A stretch of 44,721 nucleotides of DNA from Nonomuraea ceibae (GCF_019396325.1 NZ_JAHKRO010000081.1:1-44721); one strand, 5' to 3'; counted from the first letter of the stretch, positions 31,806-40,834 are shown. The notes: generated by a model not told the origin, from the sequence alone. Numbers and translations are program-made.

Positions 31806-32741
31806 GTGTCCGACAGGGGGTCCGGCAGCGGGCCTGGAAATGGGCCCGGCAGCACGTCCGGCAAGGGGCTCGGCAGCACGTCCGGCGGCGCGCCCGGCAG
31901 GGTGTCCGCGTGGATGCGTCGGCGGGTCGTGCCGGTGGTGCTGCTGGTTGTCGCGGCGTTCCTGGCCGGGGGGCCCGGCCCGGTCCCGGCGCCGGGAGGC
32001 GCCGCCATCGAGGCGGGGGTGCTCGCCGGCGTGCGGGCGCGCTGGGGCGACGGGCTCGACGTCGTACGCGGTGAGCGGTCGCTCGTCGCCGGGCAGGACG
32101 CGCCCCCCGGGCTGCTGGCGGACCTGGCGCGCCGGGCCGACACCGCGGGGCGGCGGGTCGGCGGAGTGCTGGGCGGCGACGTCCGGGCCGTGGTCCTGGT
32201 GCCCGCCTCGGCGCGGGAGGCCGCCGCGCTGGCCGGCGTCGCGTCGGTCGACGGGCTGGCGGCGGTGGCCGACCGGGGACGCGTGATCGTGGTGCCCGAG
32301 CACTTCGCCCGGCTCACCCCGGTCGGGCGTGACGTCGTGCTGGCGCACGAGCTGACCCACGTGGCCGCCGGGACCGACGGGCTGCCCGTCTGGCTGTACG
32401 AGGGCTTCGCCGACTACGTGGCCTACCGGGACGCCGGGCTGCCCGTCGAGGTGGCCGCCGCCGAGCTGGCCGCCGAGGTGCGGGCCGGGCGGACGCCGTC
32501 CGATCTGCCGGACGCGGCCGACTTCGTCCCCGGGGCCGACGCGGGCCGGCTCGCCCGCGCGTACCAGGAAGCCTGGCTGGTGTGTCGCTTCGTCGCCGCG
32601 CGCTGGGGTGAGAAGAGCCTGGTGAGGCTCTACCGTGATGCCCAGACGTACGGCGCCGGCCGGGCGCTGGCCTCGCTGGGGCTCTCGGCGGGCACGCTGA
32701 CCCGGCTGTGGCGCGCGTACGTCCGGGACCGACTGGCGTGA
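31806..32741 (+). CDS. Membrane-anchored HExxH metallopeptidase-like protein
   Basis: 311 residues from GTG 31806. A Gly/Ser/Pro-rich N-terminus (about 5-32) is encoded by imperfect repeats: CGGCAGCACGTCCGGC occurs at 31847-31862 and 31871-31886. A single membrane helix follows (about 41-56). The outer domain carries HELTH (181-185) and a downstream Glu199 in WLYEGFADY, the gluzincin (peptidase MA-like) zinc pattern. It should be a zinc peptidase outside the membrane, but the target is unknown. A start at ATG 31914 would drop the repeats and keep the helix. The next M48-type gene starts 11 bp downstream. Confidence 0.75.
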   Translation: MSDRGSGSGPGNGPGSTSGKGLGSTSGGAPGRVSAWMRRRVVPVVLLVVAAFLAGGPGPVPAPGGAAIEAGVLAGVRARWGDGLDVVRGERSLVAGQDAPPGLLADLARRADTAGRRVGGVLGGDVRAVVLVPASAREAAALAGVASVDGLAAVADRGRVIVVPEHFARLTPVGRDVVLAHELTHVAAGTDGLPVWLYEGFADYVAYRDAGLPVEVAAAELAAEVRAGRTPSDLPDAADFVPGADAGRLARAYQEAWLVCRFVAARWGEKSLVRLYRDAQTYGAGRALASLGLSAGTLTRLWRAYVRDRLA

Positions 32742-32752
32742 GGGGACGCGAC

Positions 32753-34168
32753 ATGGACGACCGGCAGGAACGGCGCGAGACGACCGAACAGGACGTCGGC
32801 CCGCCCGCCACCCGCGCCCTCCAGAGGGCGGACGTCGCCGAGCCGTCGCCCGAGACGGGGGACGAGGACGTGGCCGGGGACGGGGACGGGCACGTGACAG
32901 GCGACGGGGGCGGGCGTGAGGCGAGGCTGCGGCGGGAGGCCGGGGCCGGGCTGGCCGTGCTGGGGGCGGTGATCGCCGGGGTGGTGGCGTTCACGACGCC
33001 GTGGACGGCGCTGCCCGCCGGGGCGCCCGAGGTGACGCCCGACCCGGCGCGTGACTTCGGCGCCGCCGAGATCGCCCGCTCGCAGGCGTTCGACGCGGCC
33101 ACCAGCGTGCCGAGCTACCTGTCGCTGGGCGTCACGCTGGTGTTCGCCGGGCTGCTCGTGGCCACGCCGCTCGGCGCGAGGCTGCTGGGATGGCTGCGGG
33201 GCCCGTGGTGGGCGCGGGTGCTGCTGGGCGTCCTCGTGCTCACGGTGATCGAGGAGGCCGTACGGTGGCCGCTCGGCATGTGGTTCGAGGGCACGCTGCG
33301 CGACTTCGGGCTGTCCACGCAGGACTGGGCGGCCTGGACGGGCGACCGGCTCAAGAGCGTCGGCATCAACGCGGCCCTGCTGGCCGTCATGGTGCTGGCC
33401 GTGGTGGCGCTGGCGCGGCGGATCCGGCGCTGGTGGATCCCGGCCGCCGCCGGGGCGTTCGCGCTGACCGTGGGGGCGTCGTTCGTCTACCCGGTGGTGT
33501 TCGAGCCGGTGTTCAACGACTTCCACGCCATGCCGGACTCGCCGCTGCGCGCCAACCTGATGGCGATGGCCGAGCGTGACGGGGTGCCGGTGGAGGACGT
33601 GCTGGTGGCCGACGCCTCGCGCCGGACGACCGCGCTGAACGCCTACGTCTCGGGGTTCGGCGCGACCCGCCGGATCGTCGTCTACGACACGCTGCTCAAG
33701 GCGCCGCCGCGTGAGGTGGAGCTGGTGGTGGCGCACGAGCTCGGCCACGCGAAGAACCGCGACGTCCTGCACGGCACGCTCGTCGGGGCGCTCGGCGCGG
33801 CGCTGGGGGCGGTCCTGCTGTTCCTGGTGTTCGGAGCGGCACGGCGGCGTACGGGTGGTGCGCCGATCACCGATCCCCGGGCGGTGGGCGTGGTGCTGGG
33901 GCTGATGACGCTGGCGACGTTTCTGTCCGGCCCGGCGCAGAACGTGATCAGCCGCCACATCGAGGCCAGGGCCGACGCGCACGCCCTGGACCTGACGGGC
34001 GACCCGGCCACGTTCGTCGCGATGCAGAAACGCCTGGCAACAGCCAATATTTCCGACTTGTCGCCAGATGCGGTGGAATATGTGCTCTATGCCTCCCATC
34101 CCACGGCTGCCCAGCGGATCGCCATGGCCCGCTCCTGGGCCGAGCTGAACGGCCGCCCCCAGCCGTGA
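32753..34168 (+). CDS. M48-family (STE24/HtpX-like) membrane metalloprotease
   Basis: 471 residues from ATG 32753, with GAGGGG upstream; GTG 32738, overlapping the previous stop, is the alternative. An acidic N-terminus (1-60) is followed by helices at about 62-82, 120-147, 153-172, 205-221 and 228-250. The HELGH zinc motif is at 328-332 (VVAHELGHAKNRD), and the third ligand is Glu404 in RHIEARADAHALDL. Two further helices lie between (about 340-361 and 377-392). This is the CAAX-protease-like fold; in bacteria such enzymes act in membrane protein quality control. It is coupled to the downstream mannosyltransferase gene by a GTGA overlap. Confidence 0.9.
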   Translation: MDDRQERRETTEQDVGPPATRALQRADVAEPSPETGDEDVAGDGDGHVTGDGGGREARLRREAGAGLAVLGAVIAGVVAFTTPWTALPAGAPEVTPDPARDFGAAEIARSQAFDAATSVPSYLSLGVTLVFAGLLVATPLGARLLGWLRGPWWARVLLGVLVLTVIEEAVRWPLGMWFEGTLRDFGLSTQDWAAWTGDRLKSVGINAALLAVMVLAVVALARRIRRWWIPAAAGAFALTVGASFVYPVVFEPVFNDFHAMPDSPLRANLMAMAERDGVPVEDVLVADASRRTTALNAYVSGFGATRRIVVYDTLLKAPPREVELVVAHELGHAKNRDVLHGTLVGALGAALGAVLLFLVFGAARRRTGGAPITDPRAVGVVLGLMTLATFLSGPAQNVISRHIEARADAHALDLTGDPATFVAMQKRLATANISDLSPDAVEYVLYASHPTAAQRIAMARSWAELNGRPQP

Positions 34169-35253
34169 GCGCACCTCGCCGGGTGGTCGTCGTCACCAAC
34201 GACTTCCCGCCGCGCCCCGGCGGCATCCAGTCGTTCGTGCACGGCCTGGCCCTGCGCACCCCCGGCGTGGCCGTCTACGCCCCGGCCTGGCCCGGCTGCG
34301 CCGAGTTCGACCGGCGGCAGCCGTACCGGGTCGTCCGGCACCCGGGCCGGCTGATGCTGCCGACGCCCGCCGTCGCCCGGCGGGCGGCGCGGCTGGTGGC
34401 CGAGCACGGCGCCGACACCGTCGTGTTCGGCGCGGCGGCGCCGCTCGGCCTGCTCGCGCCGCGCCTGCGCGCGGCGGGCGCGCGGCGGATCGTCATGCTC
34501 ACGCACGGCCACGAGGCGTCCTGGGCGGGCGCGCCGGGGTTCCGCTCGGTGCTGCGCCGCATCGCCGGCCACGCCGACGTGGTCACCTACCTCGGCCCCT
34601 ACACCCGCGCCCGGCTGGCGCCGGTCGTCCCCGAGGACAAGCTGGTACGGCTGGCCCCCGGCGTGGACGTGACGCAGTTCCGGCCCGACGTGGAGCCCCG
34701 GTGGCCCGGCGGCGGGCCGGTGGTGGTGTGCGTGTCCCGGCTGGTGCCGCGCAAAGGGCAGGACCAGCTCATCAGAGCCTGGCCGACGGTCCTGCGCGAG
34801 GTGCCGGGCGCGGTGCTGCTGCTGGTCGGCGGCGGCCCGCACCGGCGCAGGCTGGAGCGGCTGGCCGCGGGCAGCCCGTCGATCGTGTTCACCGGCAGCG
34901 TCCCGGCCGCCGACCTGCCCGGCTACTACGCGGCCGGCGACGTGTTCGCGATGCCGTGCCGTACCCGGTGGGGCGGGGTCGACGTGGAAGGGCTCGGGAT
35001 CGTGTTCCTGGAGGCGTCGGCGACGGGGCTGCCGGTGGTGGCGGGCGCGTCCGGAGGCGCGCCCGAGGCGGTGCGGCACGGCGAGACCGGCCTGGTCGTC
35101 GACGGCCGCGACACCGGGGAGGTGGCCGCGGCCCTGATCGAGCTGCTGAGCGCGCCCGAGCGGGCGCGGAAGCTGGGCGAGGCCGGCCGCGACTGGATCG
35201 CCGCCGAATGGTCGTGGGACCGGGTCGCCGACCGCTTCCGCGCCCTGCTGTGA
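34165..35253 (+). CDS. pimB: GT4 glycosyltransferase, PimB-type mannosyltransferase
   Basis: 362 residues, usual for the family. GT-B fold: the acceptor loop PRPGGIQSF (about 16-24), LTHGHEASW in the first half, and the donor half with VSRLVPRKGQDQLI and EGLGIVFLEA, whose Glu residues hold the nucleotide-sugar. It matches Rv2188c (PimB'), which adds the second mannose from GDP-mannose to phosphatidylinositol monomannoside on the inner face of the membrane. Its place between the hydrolase and fadD genes is the same as in mycobacteria. The GTG overlaps the previous stop. Exact acceptor use is inferred from the relative. Confidence 0.85.
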   Translation: MSAPRRVVVVTNDFPPRPGGIQSFVHGLALRTPGVAVYAPAWPGCAEFDRRQPYRVVRHPGRLMLPTPAVARRAARLVAEHGADTVVFGAAAPLGLLAPRLRAAGARRIVMLTHGHEASWAGAPGFRSVLRRIAGHADVVTYLGPYTRARLAPVVPEDKLVRLAPGVDVTQFRPDVEPRWPGGGPVVVCVSRLVPRKGQDQLIRAWPTVLREVPGAVLLLVGGGPHRRRLERLAAGSPSIVFTGSVPAADLPGYYAAGDVFAMPCRTRWGGVDVEGLGIVFLEASATGLPVVAGASGGAPEAVRHGETGLVVDGRDTGEVAAALIELLSAPERARKLGEAGRDWIAAEWSWDRVADRFRALL

Positions 35254-35267
35254 TCCTCCCTGCCTGA

Positions 35268-36149
35268 TCACCCCTTCGTGGACCCGAGCGTGAGCCCGGC
35301 GACGAACTGCTTGTGCAGGAGCTGGAAGACGATCAGCGTCGGCAGCGCGACCAGCACCGACCCGGCCGCCAGCAGGTTGTAGTCGGTGAAGAACTGGCCG
35401 CGCAGGTTGTTCAGCGCCGAGGTGACGGGCAGCTTGTCACCCGACGACATGAGCACCAGCGCCCACAGGAAGTCGTTGTACATCCAGGTGAACTGCAACG
35501 TCGCCAGCGCCGCCAGCACCGGGCGGCACAGCGGCAGCGTCAGCTTCCAGTAGCGCCGCCACACGCTCGCCCCGTCCACCAGCGCCGCCTCGGTGATCTC
35601 CTCCGGGATCGTGCGCATGAAGTTCGCCATGACGAACACGCAGAACCCGAACTGGAACGCCACATGGATGAGGATGAGCCCCAGGTAGGAGTCGTACAGC
35701 GCCTGGGAGTCCGACAGCCACAGCGGCAGCGGGACCAGCGTGTAGAGCGTGTAGAGCGGGGTGATGAGCACCTGCGGCGGCAGCAGGTTGCCCGCGGTGA
35801 AGACGATGAGCAGGGTCCGGCGCCCGGGGATCCTGGCCCGGGCGATGGCGAAGGCGGCGAACGAGGCCAGGAAGAGCGTCAGCAGCAGGGCCGGGATTAC
35901 GATGATCAGCGTGTTGAGGTAGTAGCGGGGCAGCTCGGCCTGGCTCCACGCCTGCCCGTAGTAGTCCAGCGTGAGACTTTCGGGCAGCGAGAAGTAGCCG
36001 AGCCTGGCCGTCTCCTCGTACGGGCGCAGCGAGGCGTACACGGCCAGCGCCAGCGGCAGCAGCCAGCCCAGCGCCACCAGCGCGAGGAAGGCGTGCAGCA
36101 GGACGCGCAGCGGCCTGGCCCGCCGCCGGGCCGGGGCGAGGGCCGTCAT
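35268..36149 (-). CDS. Sugar ABC transporter permease (MalG type)
   Basis: 293 residues with about six membrane helices. The EAA loop is EAALVDGASVWRRYWKLTLP, the contact for the ATPase. The protein ends GLTLGSTKG, typical of MalG-like inner membrane subunits of carbohydrate uptake (CUT1) systems. It is the last gene of a three-gene operon, with its ATG overlapping the stop of the other permease. It is convergent with the mannosyltransferase, 14 bp away. Confidence 0.92.
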   Translation of the reverse strand: MTALAPARRRARPLRVLLHAFLALVALGWLLPLALAVYASLRPYEETARLGYFSLPESLTLDYYGQAWSQAELPRYYLNTLIIVIPALLLTLFLASFAAFAIARARIPGRRTLLIVFTAGNLLPPQVLITPLYTLYTLVPLPLWLSDSQALYDSYLGLILIHVAFQFGFCVFVMANFMRTIPEEITEAALVDGASVWRRYWKLTLPLCRPVLAALATLQFTWMYNDFLWALVLMSSGDKLPVTSALNNLRGQFFTDYNLLAAGSVLVALPTLIVFQLLHKQFVAGLTLGSTKG

Positions 36150-37018
36150 CGTTCCTCCCTGAACAGCTGCGACAGGTACGTCACGATGAACCCCAGCGAG
36201 ATCACCAGCAGCACCACCGCGATCGCCGAGCCGAACCCGATCCGGCTGGCCTCGCCCACGATGTTCTCCGTGACCAGCACCGACAGCAGTTCGAGCCCGT
36301 TGCGGCCCTTGTTGATCGCGTAGACGATGTCGAACGCGCGCAGCGCCTCGATCACCGTGATCACCAGCACGATCACGTTGACCGGCCGCAGCGTCGGGAA
36401 CACCACCCGGAAGAACGTCTGCGCCTCATTGGCTCCGTCGATGGCCGCGGCCTCCTTCAGCGCCGGGTCGACGGCCTTCAGCCCCGCCAGGTAGATGATC
36501 ATCACGTAGCCGACGTGCCGCCAGGCCGCCGCGACCATGACCACCCAGATGTTGACCGACCGGTCGCCCAGCCAGTCGACCGACAGCCCGGTGACCGCGT
36601 TCAGCACGCCGTAGTCGGTGGAGTAGACGAGCTGCGCGATGAACCCGACCACGGCCAGCGACAGCACCACCGGCAGGTAGAGCGCGCTCTGGTAGAACCG
36701 CGACAGCCGCAGCCGCCGGTCCAGCAGCACCGCGCAGAACAGGCCGAACGGGGTCGCGACCAGCCCGAGGAAGCCCAGCCACAGGACGTTGTTGCGCACG
36801 GCCGACCAGAACGGCGGATACTCGCCGGCCAGGTCGCCGTAGTTGCGCCCGCCGACCCACTCGATCGGCCCGAAGCCGTTCCAGTCGGTCGCGGACAGCA
36901 CCACGGAGGCGAGCGTGGGCCCCCAGACGAGGCCCACGCTGGCGATGACGGCCACCCCCAGCCCGATGACCAGCACGGTCACGTCGCGGGCGGAGTAGCG
37001 ACGGGTCTTGACGGCCAT
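36146..37018 (-). CDS. Sugar ABC transporter permease (MalF type)
   Basis: 290 residues from ATG 37018 (TGATG overlap with the binding-protein stop); an adjacent TTG would add one residue. About six helices, and the EAA loop reads EAAAIDGANEAQTFFRVVFP. It is the partner of the MalG-type permease. No ATPase gene is in the operon. In actinomycetes such CUT1 importers often share a distant MsiK-type ATPase, which is the likely case here. Confidence 0.92.
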   Translation of the reverse strand: MAVKTRRYSARDVTVLVIGLGVAVIASVGLVWGPTLASVVLSATDWNGFGPIEWVGGRNYGDLAGEYPPFWSAVRNNVLWLGFLGLVATPFGLFCAVLLDRRLRLSRFYQSALYLPVVLSLAVVGFIAQLVYSTDYGVLNAVTGLSVDWLGDRSVNIWVVMVAAAWRHVGYVMIIYLAGLKAVDPALKEAAAIDGANEAQTFFRVVFPTLRPVNVIVLVITVIEALRAFDIVYAINKGRNGLELLSVLVTENIVGEASRIGFGSAIAVVLLVISLGFIVTYLSQLFREER

Positions 37019-38307
37019 CAACGGAAGATGTTGGCCTTCTGCTTCTCGATGGACACGAGTAAGGAGTCGATCTCGGCAGGTTTGTCGATGAACGACTGCA
37101 GCGACGGGATCATCACGGTGGAGGCGAAGTCGGGCCGGGTGTCACGGTCGAGGAACTGGGCGATGTGCGACGCCTGCGAGACCAGCTCGGCGCCGCGCTT
37201 CTGCAGCGCGCTGTAGCCGCTGGTGTCGGCCTTGGAGCTGGCCGCCAGCGTGCCGGGGTCGGCCTCGGTGGCCACGTTCTGCGCGGCCGCCTGGGCGAAG
37301 TGCTTGATCAGCGCCTTGGCGCCGTCCACGTTCCTGGCCTTGGCGGAGACCATGTAGCCGTCGATGGGCGCGTCGATCGAGTCGGTGCCGTAGGCCGGGT
37401 TGATCTCGGGGAACGTGAAGAAGTCCAGGTCGTCCCGGTCCGCCTCGGGGAACTGCTGGGCGACGAACATGCCGAGCAGGTACATGCCGGTCTTCTTCTC
37501 CGCCAGCGACTGCGCCGCCTCCTGCCAGGTGCGGCCCAGCGCGGCCGGCTGGTGGTGCTCCAGCAGCCCGCGCCACGTCTCGAACACCTGCTTCACCCGG
37601 GGATCCGTCCACGACTCCTTCCCCGCCATGAGCGCGATGTGGAAGTCGTAGCCGTTCGTGCGCATGTTGATGATGTCGAACGTGCCCATCGCCGGCCAGC
37701 CGTCCTTGTCGGCGAACGCGATCGGGACCAGCCCGTCGGCCTTCATCCGCCGCGACAGCGCCGTCAGCTCGTCCAGCGTCTTCGGAGGCTCGTACCCCTT
37801 CTCCTCCCACACGCTCTTGCGGTAGAAGACCGCCCACGGATAGTACGTGAACGGCACGAAATACTGCTTGCCGTCGGTGCCCGTCGACGCCGCCTTGAAA
37901 GCCGGGGTGTAGTCGGCCCCGATCTCCCGCCACACGTCCGAGATGTCCGTCGCCAGGCCCTGCTCGGCGAAGAACTGCATCCGGTATCCCGCGAACCAGG
38001 TGAACACGTCGTCCGGGGTGCCGCGCAGGTAGCGGTTGATGTTCTCCTGGAAGGTGTTGTGGTCCACCGTGTTGACCTTCACCTGGCCGGAGGTGAAGCC
38101 TTTCAGCACGGTCTCCAGTGACTTCTTCGGCACCTCGTCCGAGGCGTTGGACCCCAGCGTCACGGCGCCGGCGGCCGTGTTGCCGGTCGTGCTGCCGCCG
38201 GGCGCGGGCGCGCCGGAGCCGCACCCGGTCAGGACGGCGGGCACGCCGAACGCTGCGGCGGCCCCTATCAGGAGATTGCGGCGGGAGAGTGGCGGACGTT
38301 GGTCCAT
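37018..38307 (-). CDS. Extracellular sugar-binding lipoprotein
   Basis: 429 residues from ATG 38307 (AGGAGG 7 nt upstream). The signal peptide has a twin-arginine look (LSRRNLLIG) and a lipobox LTGC, so it is probably Tat-exported and lipid-anchored. The rest follows family 1 solute-binding proteins: FTWFAGYRMQFFAEQGL, YYPWAVFYRKSVWEEKG and a C-terminal helical region. It delivers a sugar or oligosaccharide to the two permeases. The substrate is not evident. Confidence 0.92.
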   Translation of the reverse strand: MDQRPPLSRRNLLIGAAAAFGVPAVLTGCGSGAPAPGGSTTGNTAAGAVTLGSNASDEVPKKSLETVLKGFTSGQVKVNTVDHNTFQENINRYLRGTPDDVFTWFAGYRMQFFAEQGLATDISDVWREIGADYTPAFKAASTGTDGKQYFVPFTYYPWAVFYRKSVWEEKGYEPPKTLDELTALSRRMKADGLVPIAFADKDGWPAMGTFDIINMRTNGYDFHIALMAGKESWTDPRVKQVFETWRGLLEHHQPAALGRTWQEAAQSLAEKKTGMYLLGMFVAQQFPEADRDDLDFFTFPEINPAYGTDSIDAPIDGYMVSAKARNVDGAKALIKHFAQAAAQNVATEADPGTLAASSKADTSGYSALQKRGAELVSQASHIAQFLDRDTRPDFASTVMIPSLQSFIDKPAEIDSLLVSIEKQKANIFR

Positions 38308-38359
38308 GATGGTTCCTCCTTGCCGGACCCTCAAGTTCCCCCGAGTTCACTCACCCTTC

Positions 38360-38399
38360 ATCGAAAACGCACCATTTCAAACTGTCAACGTGTGCGTTT
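38360..38399 (-). promoter_or_regulatory. Promoter and inverted repeat of the sugar operon
   Basis: On the minus strand a perfect -35 TTGACA (38388-38383) and -10 TTCGAT (38365-38360) are spaced 17 bp. Inverted arms AAACGCAC (38392-38399 on the complement) and GTGCGTTT (38365-38372 on the complement) flank the -35. A repressor dimer or tetramer could close this promoter. No regulator gene is adjacent. Confidence 0.55.
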
Positions 38400-38417
38400 C
38401 CGCCCCACGAACGCCGA

Positions 38418-38456
38418 AGAGGCCGCCGGACCCGCTCCCGCGGGCCGACGGCCTCT
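38418..38456 (-). terminator. Terminator after the coiled-coil gene
   Basis: Outer stem AGAGGCCG / CGGCCTCT (8 bp) with inner CGG-CCCGC / GCGGG-CCG pairs around a TCCC loop. It lies between the coiled-coil gene and the sugar operon on the minus strand. Confidence 0.65.
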
Positions 38457-38467
38457 CAGTTGACCGG

Positions 38468-38863
38468 CTAGTTACAGGCGCTCGGGTCGCTCAGCCTGCG
38501 CTGGATGTCGACCAGGATGCCCATCATGTCGTTCTGCGTCTTCTGCATGGTCTCGAACCGGCGGTCGACCGCTTCGAACCTGCGCTCCACGGCCTGGAAG
38601 CCCGCGTCGACCTTCTCCTCCAGGCGGTCGACCTTGACCTCCAGACGCTCGACCCTGACTTCCAGGCGGTCGACCTTGACCTCCAGGCGCTCGACGCGCT
38701 TGTCGAGCAGGGTGACCTTTCCGTCGAGGGTCTTGACCCGGGCGGCGACGCCGTTGATCCTCTCCGTCAGATCCTGCGCGAGTTCCTTGTTGTCCGCTCG
38801 GATGTGAATCACCTCATCGTGGATTGCCTGCGCGAATCGAACGCCTGTCTCCTTGATACTCAC
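38468..38863 (-). CDS. Small heptad-repeat coiled-coil protein
   Basis: 131 residues from GTG 38863 (GGGAG 7 nt upstream). Residues about 45-85 are near-perfect heptads (VERLEVK, VDRLEVR, VERLEVK, VDRLEEK), and a helical segment continues to about 122. There is no signal, membrane helix or catalytic motif. The sequence predicts a soluble rod-like oligomer, of a kind often seen as an oligomerisation or antitoxin-like helper; no function can be assigned. It does not belong to the recalled mycobacterial gene order, so it may be an accessory gene. Confidence 0.75.
   Translation of the reverse strand: MSIKETGVRFAQAIHDEVIHIRADNKELAQDLTERINGVAARVKTLDGKVTLLDKRVERLEVKVDRLEVRVERLEVKVDRLEEKVDAGFQAVERRFEAVDRRFETMQKTQNDMMGILVDIQRRLSDPSACN
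38618..38701 (-). repeat. Four 21-bp heptad-coding repeats
   Basis: Units at 38618, 38639, 38660 and 38681 are each exactly 21 bp, for example CTCCAGGCGGTCGACCTTGA plus C on the plus strand. Each encodes one coiled-coil heptad, which suggests growth by tandem duplication. Confidence 0.8.
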
Positions 38864-38975
38864 GGTGGAACTCCCTACCTTCGAAGGCAGGGACCGGGGA
38901 TGTTGGCGATCTCCGGTCCCGATGTCATCCAAAGGCTACTCCGCGTGTGCAGACGACTCCATACGGTTTCTTGGC

Positions 38976-38995
38976 AATGCTGGAGCCCCAGCATT
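38976..38995 (-). terminator. Hairpin overlapping the fadD stop codon
   Basis: AATGCTGG / CCAGCATT, a perfect 8-bp stem with a 4-nt loop. It begins within the TAA stop of fadD on the minus strand. There is no T-run. It may stop transcription before the coiled-coil gene. Confidence 0.45.
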
Positions 38996-40748
38996 ACCCG
39001 TACAGGGCCTCGATCTCGGGGTTGAAGTCGCGCATGACGAGGTTGCGCTTGACCTTGAGGGTGGGGGTCAGGTGGCCGCTCTCCTCGGTGAGGTCGGCGG
39101 CCAGGATCGTGAACTTCTTGATCTGCTCGGCCTTCGACACCATGGCGTTGGCCCGGTCGACCGCGCCCTGCACCTCGGCCAGGATGCGCGGGTCGGTGCG
39201 CGGGTCGGCGGGGCGGCCGTTGCCGGACGACCACTGCTCCAGCGCCTCGGGGTCGAGCGTGACGAGCGCGCCGACGAACGGCCGGCCGTCGCCGACGAGC
39301 ATGGCCTGCGAGATGAGCGGGTGGGCGCGCAGGGAGTCCTCGAGCGGCCCGGGGGCGACGTTCTTGCCCGCGGCCGTCACCAGGATCTCCTTCTTGCGCC
39401 CGGTGATGCGCAGGTAGCCGTCGGCGTCGAGCTCGCCGACGTCGCCGGTGTGGTACCAGCCGGCCTCGTCGATCGCCTCGGCGGTGGCCTCGTCGTTGTT
39501 CCAGTAGCCGGCGAACACGTTGCGGCCCCGGGCCAGGATCTCGCCGTCGTCGCCGATGCGCAGCGTCACGCCGGGCAGCGGCTTGCCGACCGTGCCGATC
39601 TTGTTGGCGCCCGGCATGTTGACCGAGCAGGGGGCCGAGGTCTCGGTGAGCCCGTAGCCCTCGTACACCTCGATGCCGACGCCGCGGAAGAAGTGGCCGA
39701 GCCGGTCGCCGAGCGCCGATCCGCCCGACACCGCCGCGGTGAGCCTGCCGCCCGTGGCCGCGCGCAGCTTGCCGTACACGAGCTTGTCGAACAGCGCCCG
39801 CCGCAGCCGCAGGCCGAGGGGGGCGCCGCCGGAGCTCTCGGCCTTGCTCCAGGCCACGGCCACGTCGACGGCGCGGGCGAAGATCTTGCCCTTGCCGCCC
39901 GCGATGGCCTTCTGCTCGGCGGCGTTGTAGACCTTCTCGAAGACGCGCGGCACGCCGAGCAGGAACGTGGGCTTGAAGTCCTGGAGGTCGGGGGCGACGT
40001 TCTTCATGTTCGGGGTGTGCGCCATGATCGCGCCCGCCTCGACGAGCACCACCTGGATCATCCGCGCGAAGATGTGCGCCAGCGGCAGGAACAGCAGCGC
40101 CGCCGGGTCCTTGGCGGCGAACAGCGGCTCCAGCGGCCCGCGCAGCACGTTGACGGCGGTGAACAGCAGGTTGTCGTGGGTGATCCGGCAGCCCTTGGGC
40201 CGGCCGGTGGTGCCCGAGGTGTAGACGATCGTGGCCAGGTCGGCGGCGCACACCAGGGAGCGCCGCTCGTGCACGGCGGCCTCCTCCACGTCGGCGCCCT
40301 CGGGGCCGGCGTCGACCCGCCACACGAGCTTGAGGTCGGGCGCGGCCTCGCGCACGGTCTCCTCGTGCGTGTCGAGCTCGACGAAGACGGCCTTGGCGCC
40401 GCTGTCGGCGAGGATCCAGCGGACCTGCTCGGCCGAGGAGGTCTCGTACACCGGCACGGTCACCGCGCCGATCGACCAGATCGCGTAGTCGATGAGCGTC
40501 CACTCGTAGCGGGTGCGCGACATCAGCGCCACCCGGTCGCCGTGCTCGATGCCGGCCGCGACGAGGCCGCGGGCCAGCGCCACCACCTGGTCGCGGAACT
40601 CGCCCGCCGTGACGACCGGCCAGGCGTCGTCCTGCTTGCGGCGCATGACGACCCGGCCGGGCTCCTGCTCGCCCCGCCGGAACACGGTGTCGGGCAGGCA
40701 GGCGGCGGCAGGCACATCCACCAGCACCGGGACGCTGTACTCGCGCAC
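38994..40748 (-). CDS. Long-chain fatty-acid-CoA ligase (FadD15-like)
   Basis: 584 residues from GTG 40748 (AGGAG 7 nt upstream). It belongs to the ANL adenylating superfamily. The P-loop-like motif is YTSGTTGRPKG (176-186); YGLTETSAP, GWYHTGDVG and RKKEILVTAAGKNVAP follow in order. It activates a fatty acid with ATP and joins it to CoA at the membrane face. Mycobacterial FadD15 sits in the same place, next to pimB', although here the sugar operon intervenes. It is divergent from the phosphoesterase gene across a 138-bp region with a perfect operator-like palindrome. Confidence 0.93.
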   Translation of the reverse strand: MREYSVPVLVDVPAAACLPDTVFRRGEQEPGRVVMRRKQDDAWPVVTAGEFRDQVVALARGLVAAGIEHGDRVALMSRTRYEWTLIDYAIWSIGAVTVPVYETSSAEQVRWILADSGAKAVFVELDTHEETVREAAPDLKLVWRVDAGPEGADVEEAAVHERRSLVCAADLATIVYTSGTTGRPKGCRITHDNLLFTAVNVLRGPLEPLFAAKDPAALLFLPLAHIFARMIQVVLVEAGAIMAHTPNMKNVAPDLQDFKPTFLLGVPRVFEKVYNAAEQKAIAGGKGKIFARAVDVAVAWSKAESSGGAPLGLRLRRALFDKLVYGKLRAATGGRLTAAVSGGSALGDRLGHFFRGVGIEVYEGYGLTETSAPCSVNMPGANKIGTVGKPLPGVTLRIGDDGEILARGRNVFAGYWNNDEATAEAIDEAGWYHTGDVGELDADGYLRITGRKKEILVTAAGKNVAPGPLEDSLRAHPLISQAMLVGDGRPFVGALVTLDPEALEQWSSGNGRPADPRTDPRILAEVQGAVDRANAMVSKAEQIKKFTILAADLTEESGHLTPTLKVKRNLVMRDFNPEIEALYG

Positions 40749-40834
40749 GGATCCACTCCTAGTCGGGTGCACGCTTCTGGTATGCGCTGGACGTTACCGC
40801 GACAAGTTACGCGCCGGTAGGTTCGTCATCCAGA

